A stretch of 5,404 nucleotides of DNA from Treponema sp. (GTDB lineage: Bacteria > Spirochaetota > Spirochaetia > Treponematales > Breznakiellaceae): contig JAIRRU010000138.1 of NCBI GenBank assembly GCA_031255815.1, positions 1-5,404 of the forward strand, written 5' to 3'. Positions 5,377 through 5,404 of the stretch are shown here, one piece after another (the first letter of the stretch is position 1; every line of letters begins with the position of its first letter). Below the pieces are notes generated by a model. It made no database searches and was not told where the DNA came from. It saw only the letters and a program-made list of their open reading frames with translations. The position numbers and the translations under genes were made by a program.

Positions 5377-5404
5377 ATGACCCGGACAACAAGCGCCCCT
5401 TCGG
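5377..5404 (+). CDS. Possible start of a gene running off the right edge
   Basis: An ATG at 5377 opens a frame, MTRTTSAPS, to the window end. There is no Shine-Dalgarno sequence. The ATG falls six bases after a -10-like TATAGT, so the message could be leaderless. Nine codons are too few to identify a product or to be sure that this is coding. Confidence 0.3.

Noticed and set aside
5156..5380. 74-codon plus-strand frame
   Set aside because: It is a translation of the 9-bp repeats (TRTTRTARTARTK) with no ribosome-binding site or recognisable domain.

Overview
The window is an ordinary bacterial chromosome segment with four real protein genes. GC content is moderately high in the genes and visibly lower in the intergenic stretches, which are rich in repeats. 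Chorismate synthase, a polyol dehydrogenase and a GH109-like oxidoreductase fit a fermentative, carbohydrate-using bacterium. The intergenic repeats are a stem-loop family with an AAACCAACCGGGTTTTGG core and 9-bp CACGAACCA units. They remind me of termite-gut Treponema and related Spirochaetota. That is recollection rather than a database result, so the taxonomy is tentative.

Layout. Positions 1-1143 (minus) hold the first 381 codons of a Gfo/Idh/MocA-fold enzyme whose 3' end lies off the left edge. Positions 1144-1553 contain no credible gene. They hold its ribosome-binding site, leader and promoter, then a dense series of stem-loops including a rho-independent terminator behind aroC. aroC (minus) occupies 1554-2687. 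Positions 2688-2944 are a divergent intergenic region with another copy of the stem-loop family and a promoter for the plus-strand gene. A zinc-dependent sorbitol/xylitol-type dehydrogenase occupies 2945-3988. A GC-rich hairpin at 3992-4029 separates it from a convergent alpha/beta-hydrolase gene (minus, 4035-4955). Positions 4956-5345 are noncoding and hold two direct copies of a repeat element built from 9-bp units, with inverted fragments of the same unit between them. At the right edge a promoter-like sequence overlaps an inverted repeat and meets an ATG that may open the next gene.

Functional picture. The genes are separate transcription units rather than an operon: two are divergent, two are convergent, and terminators or promoters lie between the rest. 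The polyol dehydrogenase and the GH109-like enzyme could both serve cytoplasmic sugar metabolism. aroC is core aromatic biosynthesis. The hydrolase substrate cannot be told. No phage, transposase, CRISPR, toxin-antitoxin or defence system is visible. The unusual content is in the noncoding DNA: a dispersed hairpin family with compensatory base changes, a possible Shine-Dalgarno-sequestering leader, clustered 9-bp repeats, and a possible leaderless start.
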